DNA of 44,246 nt from contig CAZUYD010000017.1 of assembly GCA_964624825.1 (NCBI GenBank), positions 1 through 44,246 of the forward strand. The letters are read 5' to 3'. Within the stretch, counting starts at the first letter, position 1; each line of letters begins with the position of its first letter. The notes under the pieces were generated by a model. It made no database searches. It had not been told where the DNA came from and was given only the letters and a program-made list of their open reading frames with translations. This document shows positions 40,762 to 44,246 of the stretch, one piece after another. The position numbers were made by a program, and so were the translations under genes. The stretch comes from Enorma sp964624825. GTDB lineage: Bacteria; Actinomycetota; Coriobacteriia; Coriobacteriales; Coriobacteriaceae.

Positions 40762-41544
40762 ATGGCAACGGTACTGGCCGTCGACATCGGCAACACCACC
40801 ACGCGGTTCGGCCTGCTCGAGATGGACGGCGGAAATCCGCAGCTCGCAGCCTCATGCGAGGTCACCACGCGCGCATCGACCACCACGGACGAGGCACGCA
40901 TCGCACTCGGGCAGGTCTTAGACGAGCTCCCTGCGCTGGCCATCGACGGCTCGATTCTCTCATGCGTGGTTCCCACCCTTACCAACCCGTGGCATCGCGC
41001 ACTAGCCGCCGTCGTTCCCGGAAAGCAGCTCGTGGTGGGGCCTGGCTTGCGCTCGGGCATCCGCCTGCGCTTCAACGACCCTTCCGAGGTCGGCTCAGAC
41101 CGCATCGCCGATGCCGTGGCGGCGCGCGCGGCCTATGGGGCGCCCGCCGTGGTGATCGACCTGGGAACCACGACGAACTTCGAGGCCATCGACGCCTCGG
41201 GTGCCTTTTGCGGCGGAATCATCGCGCCGGGGCTGGCCATTGGCGCCCGCGCGCTGAACGAGGCGGCGGCGCGTTTGCCGATCATCGAGCTCAACGAGCC
41301 CGAGCGCGTGCTTGGCCGCTCAACGCGCGAGGCCATGCAGTCGGGCGTGATGCTCGGCGAGGCGGCGCGCATCGATGGCCTGCTCGATGCGATGCTCGGC
41401 GAGCTTGGGGAAGCCGCCCCGATCATCATGACGGGCGAGGGTGCCGAGACCATCGCTCGGCTCCTCCGCCACGAGACGATCGTTGACGATACCCTCACCC
41501 TGCGCGGCCTCGCCCTCATCTGGCGCGCAAACCAATGGCGGTAA
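40762..41544 (+). CDS. coaX: Type III pantothenate kinase
   Basis: Commits pantothenate to coenzyme A synthesis; 260 residues of the ASKHA-fold type III kinase. Motifs: VLAVDIGNTTTRFGL, the Asp-containing SDRIADAVAARAAYG, VVIDLGTTTNFEAID and GGIIAPGLAIGARALNEAAARLP. I take the ATG at 40762 after GGAGGAACATC; the ORF also opens at 40747. It is divergent from the OPT gene and convergent with the activase-like gene. Confidence 0.94.
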   Translation: MATVLAVDIGNTTTRFGLLEMDGGNPQLAASCEVTTRASTTTDEARIALGQVLDELPALAIDGSILSCVVPTLTNPWHRALAAVVPGKQLVVGPGLRSGIRLRFNDPSEVGSDRIADAVAARAAYGAPAVVIDLGTTTNFEAIDASGAFCGGIIAPGLAIGARALNEAAARLPIIELNEPERVLGRSTREAMQSGVMLGEAARIDGLLDAMLGELGEAAPIIMTGEGAETIARLLRHETIVDDTLTLRGLALIWRANQWR

Positions 41545-41582
41545 TCGAGCACCCTGTCGGGCTGCCGCCTTGGCGAAGGCTG

Positions 41583-44246
41583 TTAGCGCCGCACGTCCTT
41601 GCCCAGGCGCTCGGCCACGGCAGAAACAGCGTCATCGGTCATGGCTCCGCAGGCCGCGCACGCGCCGCTCACGGGAGCGCCCACCGTCGTTGCGCGCGCA
41701 GCCCGGCCGGAATCGCCACCGTGGTGCGGGCGGAGCTTCTGGTCCACCTCGTCCATCGCAAGCGGCTGCACGCTCTCCATCTTGAAGCCCTTGCCGGCAC
41801 GCAGGTTCTCCTTCGCCACCGAGATCATGAGCTTGATGCGGTTGAGCTGGTTCACCTCGGACGCGCCGGGGTCGTAATCCACCGCCACGATATTGCTCTC
41901 GGGGTGCTGCCGGCGAAGCTCCTTGATGACCGCCTTGCCCACCACGTGGTTAGGCAGGCAGGCGAACGGCTGCGTGCAGATGATGTTCGGCGCACCATGG
42001 TCGATGAGGTCGAGCATCTCGGCGGTCAGCAGCCAGCCCTCGCCCATGTTGTTGCAGAGGCTGAGCACCTGCGTGGCCTTCTCGGCCATGACAGCGATGG
42101 GCTCGGGACGCTCGAAGCGCACGCTCTCTTCCAGCAGCTCGTCCACGGGCTTGCGCATCCAGTCGATAAGCCCGATCACCGCGTCCATCGCCCCGCGTGA
42201 CACAACCGAGCTGCCCAGCTCATCCTTTTGCACCTTGGCGTTGCTCATGGAATACAGGAAGAAGTCGAGCAGCCCCGGCACCACGGCCTCGCACCCTTCG
42301 GCCTCGATGACCTCGACCACATGGTTGTTCGCCGTGGGGTGGAACTTCACCAAGATCTCGCCGACCACGCCCACGCGCGGCTTGGTGCCCTCGCCCACCA
42401 GCGGCATGGCGTCGAACGCCTGGATGGCCTCGCGCGCGAGCCGCGTGAAGCTGCGGCGCGTGAAGTTCGGCGCCAGCTTGCGTGCGCGATCCATATATTG
42501 CTCGAAGAGCGCGTTCGCAGCGCCCGGCTCGGCCTCATAGGGACGGCAGCGATAGAGCATCTGCATCATCACGTCACCGAAGAGCACGCAGTACACGGCC
42601 GCTTTGAGAAGCCCCGGCGTAAGCTTGAAGCCTGGGTTCTGCTCGTCGAGCTTCACCGCCGCAAGGCTGATGACCGGAACCTGCGGGTTGCCGCTTTCGC
42701 GCAGCGCCTTGCGGATGAGCGCGATGTAGTTCGTGGCGCGACAGCCACCGCCCGTCTGGCTGATGATGACCGCCGTGCGGTTGAGATCATACTTACCGCT
42801 CTCGATGGCCTCCATGATCTGGCCGGTCACGAGGATCGACGGATAGCAGATGTCGTTGTTCACATAGCGCAGGCCGGCCTCGACCGCGCCGCGATCGGTC
42901 GAGGGCAGCAGCACGAAGTTGTACCCGGCTGCCTTCATGACCTCTTTGACCAGGTCGAAATGGATAGGCGCCATCTGCGGGCAGAGGATGGTGTAGCCCT
43001 TCTCGCGCATCTCCTCGGTAAACTGCACCTTGGGGAAGGCCGCCGAATTCGCCGTGCGCTGCGCCGCGAGCGCATACTTGCGCGTGGCGAAAGCGGGCGC
43101 GTCCTCGCTCGGGGCAACCGGTGCGGCATCGCCCTGCTCATATGCCTCGCCCGCCGCAGCGGCCTCGGCGGCGCGCTCGGTCTCTTGGTCTCTCAGCGCC
43201 GCCATCAGCGAGCGGACGCGGATGCGCGCCGCGCCCAAATTGGACACCTCGTCGATCTTGAGCACCGTGTAGATCTTGCCCGACCCCTCAAGAATCTCCT
43301 GCACCTGGTCGGTGGTCAGCGCATCCAAACCGCAGCCGAACGAGTTCAGCTGAATGAGGTCGAGGTCGTTGCGAAGCGTCACGAGCTTTGCGGCGCGATA
43401 CAGGCGGCTGTGGAACATCCATTGGTCAACCACGCGAATCGGTCGGTCGGGCTTCACCAGGTGCGCCACCGAATCCTCCGTGAGCACCGCGAAGCCAAAG
43501 CTCGTGATGAGCTCGGGCAGGGCATGGTTGATCTCGGGGTCGTTGTGGTAGGGACGTCCGGCCAGCACGATGCCGTGCCCGCCGTGCTCCTCGATCCAGT
43601 GCACGGCCTCCTCGCCCATGGTCTGCACCTGCTCGTGGAACCTCGCATCCTCCTCGTATGCGGCGTTCACCGCGGCGTCGATCTCGCTGCGCGTGATCTT
43701 AGGCCCGCGCACGCGCCCGCGCCCTTCCTCGGCGTCGTGCACGCGATCGACCGCGATGAGCTCGTACAGGCGGCGCTTGAGCTCCACCTTGTCGTGATAG
43801 GGCACGAAGGGATACATGAACTCGACGTTCTTGCTGGCGATCTCGTCGATGTTCAGCCCCAGCGCCGTGGGGTAGCTCATCACGATGGGGCAGTTGTAGC
43901 AGTTGCCCGCCGCCAGGTCTTCCTTGCGCTCCCAGCGAATGCAGGGCATCCAGATGAAGTCAACGTCCTTGCCGATCAGATCCATCACGTGCCCATGGCT
44001 GAGCTTCGCCGGGTAGCACACCGACTCGCTCGGCATGGATTCGATGCCCGCCTCGTAGGTCTTTTTGCTCGAGTCATCCGAGAGGACCACCGCAAAGCCC
44101 AGCTTGGTGAAGAATGTGTGCCAGAACGGGTAGTTCTCGTACATGTTGAGCGCGCGCGGAATGCCCACCGTGCCGCGCGGCGCGTCCGCGGGCGCGAGCA
44201 CAGGGCGGCTGAACAGCAGCTCGTTCTTCTTGGCGAAGAGGTTCGG
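41583..44246 (-). CDS. Acyl-CoA dehydratase activase-like protein with DUF2229, 5' end outside window
   Basis: Reading is open at the right edge (in frame to 44246), so the N-terminus, probably the BadF/BcrA-type ATPase part, is missing. About 887 codons are visible. The DUF2229 region has VGIPRALNMYENYPFWHTFF, ESVCYPAKLSHGH, FIWMPCIRWE and GNCYNCPIV; the conserved Cys could hold an Fe-S cluster. The second half has TGQIMEAIESGKYD, QTGGGCRATNY and a Cys-rich tail GACAACGAM. The family is often annotated as 2-hydroxyglutaryl-CoA dehydratase activator-related. Whether it works in fermentation or is a structural homologue of other role is unknown. Confidence 0.88.
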   Translation of the reverse strand, partial: PNLFAKKNELLFSRPVLAPADAPRGTVGIPRALNMYENYPFWHTFFTKLGFAVVLSDDSSKKTYEAGIESMPSESVCYPAKLSHGHVMDLIGKDVDFIWMPCIRWERKEDLAAGNCYNCPIVMSYPTALGLNIDEIASKNVEFMYPFVPYHDKVELKRRLYELIAVDRVHDAEEGRGRVRGPKITRSEIDAAVNAAYEEDARFHEQVQTMGEEAVHWIEEHGGHGIVLAGRPYHNDPEINHALPELITSFGFAVLTEDSVAHLVKPDRPIRVVDQWMFHSRLYRAAKLVTLRNDLDLIQLNSFGCGLDALTTDQVQEILEGSGKIYTVLKIDEVSNLGAARIRVRSLMAALRDQETERAAEAAAAGEAYEQGDAAPVAPSEDAPAFATRKYALAAQRTANSAAFPKVQFTEEMREKGYTILCPQMAPIHFDLVKEVMKAAGYNFVLLPSTDRGAVEAGLRYVNNDICYPSILVTGQIMEAIESGKYDLNRTAVIISQTGGGCRATNYIALIRKALRESGNPQVPVISLAAVKLDEQNPGFKLTPGLLKAAVYCVLFGDVMMQMLYRCRPYEAEPGAANALFEQYMDRARKLAPNFTRRSFTRLAREAIQAFDAMPLVGEGTKPRVGVVGEILVKFHPTANNHVVEVIEAEGCEAVVPGLLDFFLYSMSNAKVQKDELGSSVVSRGAMDAVIGLIDWMRKPVDELLEESVRFERPEPIAVMAEKATQVLSLCNNMGEGWLLTAEMLDLIDHGAPNIICTQPFACLPNHVVGKAVIKELRRQHPESNIVAVDYDPGASEVNQLNRIKLMISVAKENLRAGKGFKMESVQPLAMDEVDQKLRPHHGGDSGRAARATTVGAPVSGACAACGAMTDDAVSAVAERLGKDVRR

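Overview
The window is 44 kb of GC-rich chromosome that looks like a gut-type Actinobacterium of the class Coriobacteriia (Collinsella or a close relative). The grounds are the high GC, frequent GTG/TTG starts behind strong AGGAGG sites, an AmaP-DUF2273-Asp23 cluster, DUF4430 surface proteins, PTS sugar genes, a split transketolase and a DUF2229-type CoA-dehydratase activase. The genus is an inference from gene content, not from a marker gene. I saw no tRNA, rRNA, CRISPR array, insertion sequence or phage module. Most genes lie on the minus strand.

Layout. 1-5850 (minus): branched-chain amino acid operon ilvD-ilvB-ilvN, then ilvC, which runs off the left edge. 5945-11092 (minus): an ABC importer (binding protein, two permeases, ATPase) with a PHP-family metal-dependent hydrolase, behind a structured leader. 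11594-12898 (plus): a lone AAA_14/DUF4143 ATPase. 13071-14291 (minus): ilvA. 14575-15387 (plus): a stand-alone ABC ATPase. 15652-18412 (minus): the methionine importer metN-metI-metQ, preceded by a promoter, a Met-rich leader ORF and an intrinsic terminator. 18549-20254 (minus): amaP-DUF2273-asp23. 20559-22985 (minus): yebC and glmM. 23203-26900 (minus): two cell-surface DUF4430 (transcobalamin-like) proteins, one fused to a PQQ-like beta-propeller, under a cobalamin riboswitch. 27046-28333 (minus): lgt with a decayed copy of its own 3' end, and a small NifU-type protein. 28667-36015 (plus): a PRD regulator, an ascorbate-type PTS (EIIA, EIIC, EIIB), both transketolase halves and a small transaldolase. 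36016-36670: a run of hairpins and terminators including a candidate small RNA. 36671-38611 (plus): a two-component system. 38843-40609 (minus): an OPT-family transporter. 40762-41544 (plus): coaX. 41583-44246 (minus): a CoA-dehydratase activase-like protein cut by the right edge.

How the parts fit. Isoleucine/valine synthesis is spread over ilvDBN, ilvC and ilvA. Sugar imported and phosphorylated by the PTS is probably passed to transketolase and transaldolase for non-oxidative pentose-phosphate rearrangement. Two regions carry RNA-level control of nutrient uptake: cobalamin (riboswitch plus surface capture proteins) and methionine (leader-peptide attenuation).

The most interesting items are the Met-codon-rich attenuator in front of metNIQ (29 codons, six Met, with a terminator hairpin and T-rich tract between it and metN) and the riboswitch-controlled beta-propeller/DUF4430 surface system. 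The propeller system recalls BtuG plus transcobalamin logic in a Gram-positive cell. Next are a three-hairpin small-RNA candidate at about 36440-36580, an unassigned multi-stem leader at 11106-11208, and the lgt tail duplication.
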